A stretch of DNA of 64,000 nucleotides from Ariolimax columbianus (taxonomy: Eukaryota > Mollusca > Gastropoda > Stylommatophora > Arionidae). A program made the position numbers and the translations under genes. Under the pieces are notes generated by a model that worked only from the letters and a program-made list of their open reading frames with translations, was not told the DNA's origin and made no database searches. Below are positions 12,101-25,900 of this stretch, one piece after another. Location: assembly GCA_036924085.1 (NCBI GenBank), contig JAVGWX010000012.1, forward strand, positions 3,773,249 through 3,837,248, read 5' to 3'. Positions within the stretch are counted from its first letter, which is position 1, and the number at the start of each line of letters is the position of its first letter.

Positions 12101-15100
12101 GCTTGAGACACAGTAATGGGAGATGATACACACACATGCACAGAGTGAGATAGAAATATGTTCACACACTAACACACACAGACAGAGAGAGCTTGAGACA
12201 CAGTAATGGGAGATGATACACACACATGCACAGAGTGAGATAGAAATATGTTCACACACTAACACACACAGACAGAGAGAGCTTGAGACACAGTAATGGG
12301 AGATGATACACACACATGCACAGAGTGAGATAGAAATATGTTCACACACTAACACACACAGACAGAGAGAGCTTGAGACACAGTAATGGGAGATGATACA
12401 CACACATGCACAGAGTGAGATAGAAATATGTTCACACACTAACACACACAGACAGAGAGAGCTTGAGACACAGTAATGGGAGATGATACACACACATGCA
12501 CAGAGTGAGATAGAAATATGTTCACACACTAACACACACAGACAGAGAGAGCTTGAGACACAGTAATGGGAGATGATACACACACATGCACAGAGTGAGA
12601 TAGAAATATGTTCACACACTAACACACACAGACAGAGAGAGCTTGAGACACAGTAATGGGAGATGATACACACACATGCACAGAGTGAGATAGAAATATG
12701 TTCACACACTAACACACACAGACAGAGAGAGCTTGAGACACAGTAATGGGAGATGATACACACACATGCACAGAGTGAGATAGAAATATGTTCACACACT
12801 AACACACACAGACAGAGAGAGCTTGAGACACAGTAATGGGAGATGATACACACACATGCACAGAGTGAGATAGAAATATGTTCACACACTAACACACACA
12901 GACAGAGAGAGCTTGAGACACAGTAATGGGAGATGATACACACACATGCACAGAGTGAGATAGAAATATGTTCACACACTAACACACACAGACAGAGAGA
13001 GCTTGAGACACAGTAATGGGAGATGATACACACACATGCACAGAGTGAGATAGAAATATGTTCACACACTAACACACACAGACAGAGAGAGCTTGAGACA
13101 CAGTAATGGGAGATGATACACACACATGCACAGAGTGAGATAGAAATATGTTCACACACTAACACACACAGACAGAGAGAGCTTGAGACACAGTAATGGG
13201 AGATGATACACACACATGCACAGAGTGAGATAGAAATATGTTCACACACTAACACACACAGACAGAGAGAGCTTGAGACACAGTAATGGGAGATGATACA
13301 CACACATGCACAGAGTGAGATAGAAATATGTTCACACACTAACACACACAGACAGAGAGAGCTTGAGACACAGTAATGGGAGATGATACACACACATGCA
13401 CAGAGTGAGATAGAAATATGTTCACACACTAACACACACAGACAGAGAGAGCTTGAGACACAGTAATGGGAGATGATACACACACATGCACAGAGTGAGA
13501 TAGAAATATGTTCACACACTAACACACACAGACAGAGAGAGCTTGAGACACAGTAATGGGAGATGATACACACACATGCACAGAGTGAGATAGAAATATG
13601 TTCACACACTAACACACACAGACAGAGAGAGCTTGAGACACAGTAATGGGAGATGATACACACACATGCACAGAGTGAGATAGAAATATGTTCACACACT
13701 AACACACACAGACAGAGAGAGCTTGAGACACAGTAATGGGAGATGATACACACACATGCACAGAGTGAGATAGAAATATGTTCACACACTAACACACACA
13801 GACAGAGAGAGCTTGAGACACAGTAATGGGAGATGATACACACACATGCACAGAGTGAGATAGAAATATGTTCACACACTAATGGGGAGATGATACACAC
13901 AGCATGCACTAGAGGTGAGATTTAGAAATATGTTCTCTAGAGCACCGACATAACTGACACACACGACAGAGAGGAGCTTGAGACACATAGTGAATGGGGA
14001 GATGTATTACACACGACATGCACAGAGGTGAGATAGAAATATGGTTGCACACACTAAGACTACGACACAGACAGAGAGAGCTTGAGACTACAGTAATGGG
14101 AGATGATACACACACATGCACAGAGTGAGATAGAAATATGTTCACACACTAACACACACAGACAGAGAGAGCTTGAGACACAGTAATGGGAGATGATACA
14201 CACACATGCACAGAGTGAGATAGAAATATGTTCACACACTAACACACACAGACAGAGAGAGCTTGAGACACAGTAATGGGAGATGATACACACACATGCA
14301 CAGAGTGAGATAGAAATATGTTCACACACTAACACACACAGACAGAGAGAGCTTGAGACACAGTAATGGGAGATGATACACACACATGCACAGAGTGAGA
14401 TAGAAATATGTTCACACACTAACACACACAGACAGAGAGAGCTTGAGACACAGTAATGGGAGATGATACACACACATGCACAGAGTGAGATAGAAATATG
14501 TTCACACACTAACACACACAGACAGAGAGAGCTTGAGACACAGTAATGGGAGATGATACACACACATGCACAGAGTGAGATAGAAATATGTTCACACACT
14601 AACACACACAGACAGAGAGAGCTTGAGACACAGTAATGGGAGATGATACACACACATGCACAGAGTGAGATAGAAATATGTTCACACACTAACACACACA
14701 GACAGAGAGAGCTTGAGACACAGTAATGGGAGATGATACACACACATGCACAGAGTGAGATAGAAATATGTTCACACACTAACACACACAGACAGAGAGA
14801 GCTTGAGACACAGTAATGGGAGATGATACACACACATGCACAGAGTGAGATAGAAATATGTTCACACACTAACACACACAGACAGAGAGAGCTTGAGACA
14901 CAGTAATGGGAGATGATACACACACATGCACAGAGTGAGATAGAAATATGTTCACACACTAACACACACAGACAGAGAGAGCTTGAGACACAGTAATGGG
15001 AGATGATACACACACATGCACAGAGTGAGATAGAAATATGTTCACACACTAACACACACAGACAGAGAGAGCTTGAGACACAGTAATGGGAGATGATACA

Positions 15101-18100
15101 CACACATGCACAGAGTGAGATAGAAATATGTTCACACACTAACACACACAGACAGAGAGAGCTTGAGACACAGTAATGGGAGATGATACACACACATGCA
15201 CAGAGTGAGATAGAAATATGTTCACACACTAACACACACAGACAGAGAGAGCTTGAGACACAGTAATGGGAGATGATACACACACATGCACAGAGTGAGA
15301 TAGAAATATGTTCACACACTAACACACACAGACAGAGAGAGCTTGAGACACAGTAATGGGAGATGATACACACACATGCACAGAGTGAGATAGAAATATG
15401 TTCACACACTAACACACACAGACAGAGAGAGCTTGAGACACAGTAATGGGAGATGATACACACACATGCACAGAGTGAGATAGAAATATGTTCACACACT
15501 AACACACACAGACAGAGAGAGCTTGAGACACAGTAATGGGAGATGATACACACACATGCACAGAGTGAGATAGAAATATGTTCACACACTAACACACACA
15601 GACAGAGAGAGCTTGAGACACAGTAATGGGAGATGATACACACACATGCACAGAGTGAGATAGAAATATGTTCACACACTAACACACACAGACAGAGAGA
15701 GCTTGAGACACAGTAATGGGAGATGATACACACACATGCACAGAGTGAGATAGAAATATGTTCACACACTAACACACACAGACAGAGAGAGCTTGAGACA
15801 CAGTAATGGGAGATGATACACACACATGCACAGAGTGAGATAGAAATATGTTCACACACTAACACACACAGACAGAGAGAGCTTGAGACACAGTAATGGG
15901 AGATGATACACACACATGCACAGAGTGAGATAGAAATATGTTCACACACTAACACACACAGACAGAGAGAGCTTGAGACACAGTAATGGGAGATGATACA
16001 CACACATGCACAGAGTGAGATAGAAATATGTTCACACACTAACACACACAGACAGAGAGAGCTTGAGACACAGTAATGGGAGATGATACACACACATGCA
16101 CAGAGTGAGATAGAAATATGTTCACACACTAACACACACAGACAGAGAGAGCTTGAGACACAGTAATGGGAGATGATACACACACATGCACAGAGTGAGA
16201 TAGAAATATGTTCACACACTAACACACACAGACAGAGAGAGCTTGAGACACAGTAATGGGAGATGATACACACACATGCACAGAGTGAGATAGAAATATG
16301 TTCACACACTAACACACACAGACAGAGAGAGCTTGAGACACAGTAATGGGAGATGATACACACACATGCACAGAGTGAGATAGAAATATGTTCACACACT
16401 AACACACACAGACAGAGAGAGCTTGAGACACAGTAATGGGAGATGATACACACACATGCACAGAGTGAGATAGAAATATGTTCACACACTAACACACACA
16501 GACAGAGAGAGCTTGAGACACAGTAATGGGAGATGATACACACACATGCACAGAGTGAGATAGAAATATGTTCACACACTTACACACACAGACAGAGAGA
16601 GCTTGAGACACAGTAATGGGAGATGATACACACACATGCACAGAGTGAGATAGAAATATGTTCACACACTAACACACACAGACAGAGAGAGCTTGAGACA
16701 CAGTAATGGGAGATGATACACACACATGCACAGAGTGAGATAGAAATATATTCACACACTAACACACACAGACAGAGAGAGCTTGAGACACAGTAATGGG
16801 AGATGATACACACACATGCACAGAGTGAGATAGAAATATATTCACACACTAACACACACAGACAGAGAGAGCTTGAGACACAGTAATGGGAGATGATACA
16901 CACACATGCACAGAGTGAGATAGAAATATGTTCACACACTAACACACACAGACAGAGAGAGCTTGAGACACAGTAATGGGAGATGATACACACACATGCA
17001 CAGAGTGAGATAGAAATATGTTCACACACTAACACACACAGACAGAGAGAGCTTGAGACACAGTAATGGGAGATGATACACACACATGCTGTGTACATGG
17101 CCTGACTTGAATTCTGTCTTGTGTGTCCTCAGGGTCTGAAGGTCTAGGCTTGAGCATCATTGGTATGGGAGTTGGAGCCGATGCTGGACTAGAGAAACTT
17201 GGAATATTCATAAAGACCTTGACCCCTAATGGTGCTGCACAGAGGTCCAGCCAGTAAGTATAGTTTGATGACCTTGACTGTATCCTCTGCTGGTGAGCTC
17301 AAGGATATACTTTCATCTTTTTATTGTCTTATTTATCTGATCCAAAAAACCGGGGCCGCAGCATCCAGCTCTGTGATTACTGTAGGTAGCTGACGCTAGG
17401 TGACAGCATCATCCAGCTCTGTGACTACTGTAGGTAGCTGATGCTAGGTGACAGGGGACAGCAGCATCCAGCTTTGTGATTACTGTAGGTAGCAGACGCT
17501 AGGTGACAGCAGCATCCAGCTCTGTGATTACTGTAGGTAGCTGATGCTAGGTGACAGGGGACAGCAGCATCCAGCTCTGTGACTACTGTAGGTAGCTGAT
17601 GCTAGGTGACAGGGGACAGCAGCATCCAGCTTTGTGATTACTGTAGGTAGCAGACGCTAACTGAACAAAAGTGTTTGTCGTGTGAAATGGTGCATAACTG
17701 GATGAAAACATTTTCTTAAGGACGCCAAACAATTACAGATGAAGCCTGGCCTGATTGCCCTGTTCAGATTCCAACAGATGCATCTTTGCGGTGGGTAGTA
17801 GAAATGATTTGAGCTGACAGGCGAGTAACGATAGACAGTGTAGCAACTGCAATGATGTACTCACTTGGTTTAGCCTGCAGCACAATGCATGATTCCACCT
17901 TGATGGGAGACGTGTCACGAATGATGAAAATGTTGAATGAGAAGTGCAAATGTGGCTGAGACAGCAGACCAAAGGCTTCTATGCTGCAGGTTCTGGTGGC
18001 TGAGACAGCAGACCAAAGGCTTCTATGCTGCAGGTTTTGGTGAGACAGCAGACCAAAGGCTTCTATGCTGCAGGTTTTGCTGATACAGCAGACCAAAGGC

Positions 18101-19884
18101 TTCTATGCTGCAGGTTTTGGTGAGACAGCAGACCAAAGGCTTCTATGCTGCAGGTTTTGCTGATACAGCAGACCAAAGGCTTCTATGCTGCAGGTTTTGG
18201 TGGCTGAGACAGCAGACCAAAGGCTTCTATGCTGCAGGTTCTGGTGGCTGAGACAGCAGACCAAAGGCTTCTATGCTGCAGGTTCTGGTGGCTGAGACAG
18301 CAGACCAAAGGCTTCTATGCTGCAGGTTTTGGTGGCTGAGACAGCAGACCAAAGGCTTCTATGCTGCAGGTTTTGGTGGCTGAGACAGCAGACCAAAGGC
18401 TTCTATGCTGCAGGTTTTGGTGGCTGAGACAGCAGACCAAAGGCTTCTTGGCTGCAGGTTCTGGTGGCTGAGACAGCAGACCAAAGGCTTCTATGCTGCA
18501 GGTTTTGGTGAACTGATAACCTGATGTGAAAAGTGGAAATTGTATAAAGAAATAAGGGACAATGTCAGTGCATGGTTTTCAAGTTCGTATCTCATTTATT
18601 TTTATTTTTCTTTAGCCATTAATGACACATTTACTGACTTGCCTCTGTATATGCTTTGTGAGGTGTCTGTTCAGGAAAAGGCATCGGGAGCAAGCCCTGA
18701 GGACATTTCCGGAGCTAGAATCCCTAAGGTAGTCTGGTAGTGCTTTCGTCACTATTCAGGCAACTTTTGCAAGGAACATTCATTGATTGCAGGCTGTATT
18801 GGCTAATGTCGTTCCCCTGGATCAGATAGCAGTTACGTGGGTAAAGAGGACCTGCTTCACAGGTAACAGCGATGTTCTCAATAAACGATGTGCATTCTGG
18901 AGAGGACTTTCACTGTCAACGTGACATATACTGTATAGCAGCTGTTAAACTGGGAATTATTTTTATGAAAAGACAATGCCACAAAGGAACCTGTCAAGGT
19001 ACAACTCCAAGGCCGCACCATTCTATAGTCAGTCATGACTGAACTGAAAGGGGCTACTTTAGTCAGTCATTACTGAAAATGGCTACTATAGTCACTCATG
19101 GCCGAAAGGGGCTACTATAGTCACTCATGGCCGAAAGGGGCTACTATAGTCACTCATGGCCGAAAGGGGCTACTATAGTCACTCTGGCGAAAGGGGCTAC
19201 TATAGTCAGCCATGACTGAAAGGGGCTACTATAGTCAGTCATGACTGAAAGGAGCTACTATAGTCAGTCATGACTGAAAGGGGCTACTATAGTCAGCCAT
19301 GACCGAAAGGGGCTACTATAGTCAGTCATGACTGAAAGGGGCTACTATAGTCAGTCATGACTGAAAGGGGCTACTATAGTCAGCCATGACTGAAAGGGGC
19401 TACTATAGTCAGTCATGACTGAAAGGGGCTACTAAAGTCAGTCATGACTGAAAGGGGCTACTATAGTCAGTCATGACTGAAGGGGGCTTCTATAGTCAGT
19501 CATGACTGAAAGGGCTACTATAGTCAGTCATGACTGAAGGGAGCTTCTATAGTCAGGCATGACTGAAAGGGGCTACTATAGTCAGTCATGACTGAAGGGG
19601 CTACTATAGTCAGTCATGACTGAAAGGGGCTACTATAGTCAGTCATGACTGAAAGGGGCTACTATAGTCAGTCATGACTGAAAGTGGCTACTATAGTCAG
19701 TCATGACTGAAAGGGGCTACTATAGTCAGTCATGACTGAAAGGGGCTACTATAGTCAGTCACACCTGAAAGGGCTATTACAGTCAGTTATGACTGAAAGG
19801 GTTACTATAGTCAGTTATAGCTGAAGGGGGCTACTACTGGTACTGGTACTACTACTAGTATTGCTACTTCTGCTGCTGCTGCTG

Positions 19885-19923
<39 letters not shown>

Positions 19924-22900
19924 TTACTACTGCTACCACCATCCACAGCCACCACTCATTTGACCAATCTGTTATATGTTGGGCACCCTGCCTTAAGTTA
20001 AAGGTCAGGCTGTAGCAGACCTGCTGCCTTATCTTTCCCAATATGAGTCTGGTACCCATATCCTCACTGATCAACCTCATCAACAATACAAACCTGCTCC
20101 CTTCTTGAAATACCCTGCACTACAAGAGTATATGAGCAGCTGGTGCAGTGTTCAATCGTTGTCTGTTTCAGAATTGAAGTCAATGACCAGATCATTGAGG
20201 TGGATGGCAAGAGCTTAGTCGGGGTCACTCAAGCTTACGCTGCCTCAGTTCTCAGGAACACTAGTGGCCAGGTCAAGTACGTACACACCTCTTGTTATGC
20301 TGCTGTGTCTACTTGTGTGAATGTCTACTTGCTTGTCTACTTTTGTGTATGTCTACTTGCGTGTCTACTTGTGTGTATGTCTACTTGCGTGTCAACTTGT
20401 GTGTATGTCTACTTGCGTGTCTACTTGTATGCCTACTTATATGCTTACTTGTATGCCTACTTGTGCCATATGTTTATGTGTTTACTTATGCGTCTACTTG
20501 AATGTTTACATATGCCACTACATTTGTGTATATAATATGCATACCTGTGTGTATACTGTTGCCTACATCTACATCTTCCACCCCAGTGGCAGAGTAGAAT
20601 AGTGGTTAATGTCTACCTTTAAGTCTACTATTACCTATTCATATTTACATTTATGTCTACTAGTACATACTACTGTCTACTTTTATGTCTACTAGGGCCT
20701 ACTCCTGTATACTTGTGTGTCTACCATTACCTACTCCTGTCTACTTTTAAGTCTACTATTACCTACTCCTGCCCACTTGTGTGTCTACCTTTATGTCTAC
20801 ATTTACCTACTCCTATCTACCTTTATGTCTACTTTTTACCTACTCATATCTACCTTTATGTCTACTTTTTACCTCCTCCTATCTACCTTTATGTCTACTT
20901 TTTACCTACTCATATCTACCTTTATGTCTACTTTTACCTCATATCTACCTTTATGTCTACTTTTACCTCCTATCTACCTTTATGTCTACTTTTACCTCCT
21001 ATCTACCTTTATGTCTACTTTTACCTCCTATCTACCTTTATGTCTACTTTTTACCTCCTCCTATCTACCTTTATGTCTACTTTTTACATACTCATATCTA
21101 CCTTTATGTCTACTTTTACCTCCTATCTACCTTTATGTCTACTTTTACCTCCTATCTACCTTTATGTCTACTTTTACCTCCTATCTACCTTTATGTCTAC
21201 TTTTACCTCCTATCTACCTTTATGTCTACTTTTACCTCCTATCTACCTTTATGTCTACTTTTTACCTCCTCCTATCTACCTTTATGTCTACTTTTTACCT
21301 ACTCATATCTACCTTTATGTCTACTTTTACCTCCTATCTACCTTTATGTCTACTTTTTACCTCCTCCTATCTACCTTTATGTCTACTTTTTACCTACTCA
21401 CATCTACCTTTATGTCTACTTTTACCTCCTCTCTACCTTTATGTCTACTTTTTACCTACTCATATCTACCTTTATGTCTACCATTACCTACTCCTGCCTA
21501 CGTGTGTGTATACCATTACCTACTTCTGTATCTCAGTATTTGACTCTGTTCCAGTTTTTTGATTGGGCGAGAGAAGGACCCCAGCAAGAGTGAAGTAGCT
21601 CGCCTCATCCAGCAGTCCCTGGAACAGGACAGACGGCGGGAGGAGATGAAGGAGAAAGAGCAGCAACGGCTGCACCAGCTGGAAGCTAGCTTTCAGGTAT
21701 TCTTGTTGTCCTCTCTTCTTGTTGTATTGATTTTCTCATCGTCTGTCTCGTACTGGGGCCCAGAGTGGGAACATAGAATACTAAAGTTAACATGCCAGGT
21801 TAATATGTGACTAATAATATAACTTTCACTTTGTGAATATCTGGAACATTAATTGGTACTTACAGGGTCCTGTGCCATTTGTTATGAACATAGAGAGTTG
21901 GTCCTGGTCATCCTACATTCCCAACCTATTGGATGCCACACCACTGCAGTCTTGTAGAATGCCTGTTTACAGAAGTAAACTCTGAGGAAGGTCTGCATCC
22001 CGTGCTATCTCCAGTCGTCTTGAGATTGTCTTGTCACTGGCCAACGGTAGCTCAGGACGAGAGAGTGATGTTGACATATTGTGTAAACCCTCCTCACTGT
22101 AATCCAAATCACTGTGCAAGTCACCCATGTCAGTGGACAGAACAAACGAAAAAGATTGTCCACACGGATGAACAGAAAGAAAGAAAGAGAGAGAGAGAGA
22201 GTGGTCTTCATCATACGTGATGGACGAGCAGAGAGAGTGGTCTTCATCATACGTGATGGATGAACAGAGAGAGTGGTCTTCATCATACGTGATGGACGAA
22301 CAGAGAGAGTGGTCTTCATCATACGTGATGGATGAACAGAAAGAAAGAGAGAGAGAGAGAGAGAGTGGTCTTCATCATACGTGATGGACGAGCAGAGAGA
22401 GTGGTCTTCATCATACGTGATGGATGAACAGAGAGAATGGTCTTCATCATACATGATGGACGAACAGAAAGAGTGGTCTTCATCATACCTGATGGACGAA
22501 CATAGAGAGTGGTCTTCATCATGCATGATGGACGAACAGAGAGAGTGGTCTTCATCATACGTGATGGACGGACAGAGAGAGTGGTCTTCATCATACGTGA
22601 TGGACGGACAGAGAGAGTGGTCTTCATCATACGTGATGGACGAACATCAATATGGGGCTAAGGAGGGCTGGACATGGAACCAGCCATCTCATGTGGGAAC
22701 TATCAGCCGCATGAGAAACTTAAGAAAGCCACCATGCTCCATGATAGAAGTTGAGCCGTCAGTTGTTTACCATCCTTGTATGTGTTAATGTTGAATGCCT
22801 ACAATAGCAGGATTACTCATATGTGCGCCCTGAAAAGGACGTTAAGTGGCAAGTTGTAGCTTTCCTCACAATCCTGAGCATGCTGATGTAGGTGGACTGG

Positions 22901-25900
22901 AGTCCTCCAGGCGGTTGTGGTATGCTTGGCTTCATCTGCTTGTTACTCACTACTAGCGGGGATCACGTCGATGCCCCACCTTGTTAGCCATGAAAACAGC
23001 TCGCTTCCAGGGAGGGCTGTGAGGTAGCCGAGGTAAGGGTCTTGGCCAGTATGTTTTGCTTGACCAGACATTAGTCTTCCACCCCAGTGGCAGAGAAGAA
23101 TAGTGGTTAGAGTGTTGCCTTTTGAATGATATCAGTCATGTTGGCGTGTCAGCTCTTCATTTAGTAAATAAACAATGGCTTTTTTTTTTTTTTGAACAGT
23201 GGTAGTGGCATCTACAACTATTTTCTACGAGACATGTTTAAATTAAACTGGACCTATCTGCACCAAGTGAGTATATGTACGATGCGCATAATGACGTCAC
23301 TTCTGATGTAAACAGCACATACCAACTGTCAAGTTTGCAAAATTTCATTATCCTCTGCCTTATAGTTTCCTCAGCAGACCGTTAAAAACATGGGGAGTGT
23401 GATAAGGAATCCGTCCAGAGTTGATCTGCAAGCGGTGTTTCGGTTTCTAACAGCTGTAGGATGTCGACTAGCTGACATTCATCACAGAATGCAGGCAGTG
23501 TATGGTGACAAGTGTTTCAACGACAACAGTGAAGAACTGGACAACGATGTTTAAAGAAGGACCTGAGTTAACAAAAGATCTTTTGAGACCAGGTCAGGCG
23601 CATATTGTTGTGTCAGAAGATGCCATCGCCAAAATTGATGCAACAATTCGGGTGGGCCGTCACTGGAGCTTACATTCGTCACACTTTTGTCACTATACAC
23701 TGCCTGTATTCTGTGATGAATGTCAACTGGTTGACATCCTTCAGCTGCTAGAAACCGGATCACCGTTCACTGATCAACTCTGGACTAATTCCGTATCACA
23801 TCTGCCATGTTTTCAGCTGTCTACTGAGAGAACTATAAGTCGGGGGATAATGACATTTGGCAAACTTGACGGTTGGTATGTGCTGTTTACATCAGAAGTG
23901 ACAACATCATGCACATCTTACGTATGTTGACTTGGTACAGTTAATTCCGGTTTAATTTGAACATGCCTCATATAATAAAACTAGTCTCAACTAAGATCAT
24001 TTTGTGAAATGTCACATTCTGACATTCATGTCGCATTCTAACATCCATGCCACATTCTAACATTTATACCACACCCTTAGATTCATGTCACATTCTGACA
24101 TTCATGTCACATTCATGACAACTTTCAGCCTAAAGATGAGGTTCTGGAGATGCATAACCATGGCCATCAGTACCAGCAGCAGCGACAGCAGGATGGTGCT
24201 GAGGATTCCAGTTCCGACATCGGAGGGGATGAAAAGGTATGACAATTCTGTCTTATGTGGCAGCTAGTAGACAATAGTAGTACCAGGTGTGGACTACATT
24301 AGTAGCAGGTGTGGACTACATTAGTAGCAGGTGTGGACTACATTAGTACCAGGTGTGGACTACATTAGTACCAGGTGTGGACTACATTAGTAGCAGGTGT
24401 GGACTAGTAGAAAAGGTTGTTGTTACGGATCCAGCAGCATCCTTTGACCCAATGCCATGTAATGGTATCTGCACGTGTTTATCAGCTGTTGTCTAGTGCC
24501 ATACAAAGTGTTCCCTGTATCTGGCCACGAAGGAGGAAGCATTTTCCTAAAATCATTGAGCACTGAGCACTCAGAGAGATGATGATAAACGGTTACATAT
24601 GGGTGTGTACAAAGCTGGCACTCAGGAGTATGTTATGGTTGGAATCTGTTCGAGTGTTTGTTTAGTGGGAGGTGTTGGGCTCTCAGTCAGAAAATGATGC
24701 TCACTCAGCGCTCATGTTCGTCACACCTGAACAAGATGTGGAAAGCTCAACACTCATGTTCGTCACACCTGTACAAGATGTGTTAGGCTCAGCACTCGTG
24801 TTTGTCACCCCTGTACAAGATGTGTGAAAGACTCACTTGATCCTGATGTGCTCACTCAGCACTCGTGTTTGTCACACCTGTACAAGATGTGGAAGGCTTT
24901 TTGTCACACCTGTACAATATGTGGAAGGCTCAGCACTCAAGTTTGTCACATTTGTACAAGATGTGGAAGGCTTTTTGTCACACCTGTACAAGATTTGGAA
25001 GGCTCAGCACTCAAGTTTGTCACACCTGTACAAGATGTGGAAGGCTTTTTGTCACACCTGTACAATATGTGGAAGGCTCAGCACTCAAGTTTGTCACACC
25101 TGTACAAGATGTGGAAGGCTTTTTGTCACACCTGTACAAGATTTGGAAGGCTCAGCACTCAAGTTTGTCACACCTGTACAAGATGTGGAAGGCTCAGCAC
25201 TCAAGTTTGTCACACCTGTACAAGATGTGGAAGGCTTTTTGTCACACCTGTACAAGATTTGGAAGGCTCAGCACTCAAGTTTGTCACACCTGTACAAGAT
25301 GTGGAAGACTCAGCACTCAAGTTTGTCACACCTGTACAAGATGTGGAAGGCTTTTTGTCACACCTGTACAAGATTTGGAAGGCTCAGCACTCAAGTTTGT
25401 CACACCTGTACAAGATGTGGAAGACTCAGCACTCAAGTTTGTCACACCTGTACAAGATGTGAAAGGACCACTTAATCCTGATGTGCTCACTCAGCACTCA
25501 AGTTTGTCACACCTGTACAAGATGTGCAAGGCTCAGCACTCGTGTTTGTCACCCCTGTACAAGATGTGAAAGGACCACTTGATCCTTATTCTAGCGAGCC
25601 TCAAAATGTTTCCAGAATAAACGACTCTCGTGTGCATGAATAGTTAAATCATAGAGTTTATAAGCTGGTAGTGACCTTATCGAAGTGACAAGACTTTACA
25701 TGACATCTCCAACAAGTTACAGATGCTGTTTTCATGTTGTACATGTAGGATTGTCAGGTTTGTGTGTTGTACAGGAAGGATTGTCAGGTTTGTGTGTTGT
25801 ACAGGTAGGATTGTCAGGTTTGTGTGTTGTACAGGTAGGATTGTCAGGTTTGTGTGTTGTACAGGTAGGATTGTCAGGGTGTGTGTTGTACATTTAGGAT

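Noticed and set aside
10586..16579. Very long minus-strand open frames (1107 and 839 codons) of a Cys/Ser-rich 30-residue repeat
   Set aside because: They follow from a 90-bp period with no stop in one frame. There is no codon bias, no domain and no conserved start, and the frames break where the array is disturbed. Sense-strand exons flank the array on both sides.
18540..18740. Possible exon with acceptor TTTTCTTTAG and 40 open codons
   Set aside because: It lies between the two halves of the PDZ domain, where exons 4 and 5 already join perfectly in phase 2.
20653..21593. Three forward open frames rich in Tyr/Leu/Ser that look like membrane proteins
   Set aside because: Pyrimidine-rich 28-bp repeat without stops between PDZ exons 5 and 6; hydrophobicity comes from T-rich codons.
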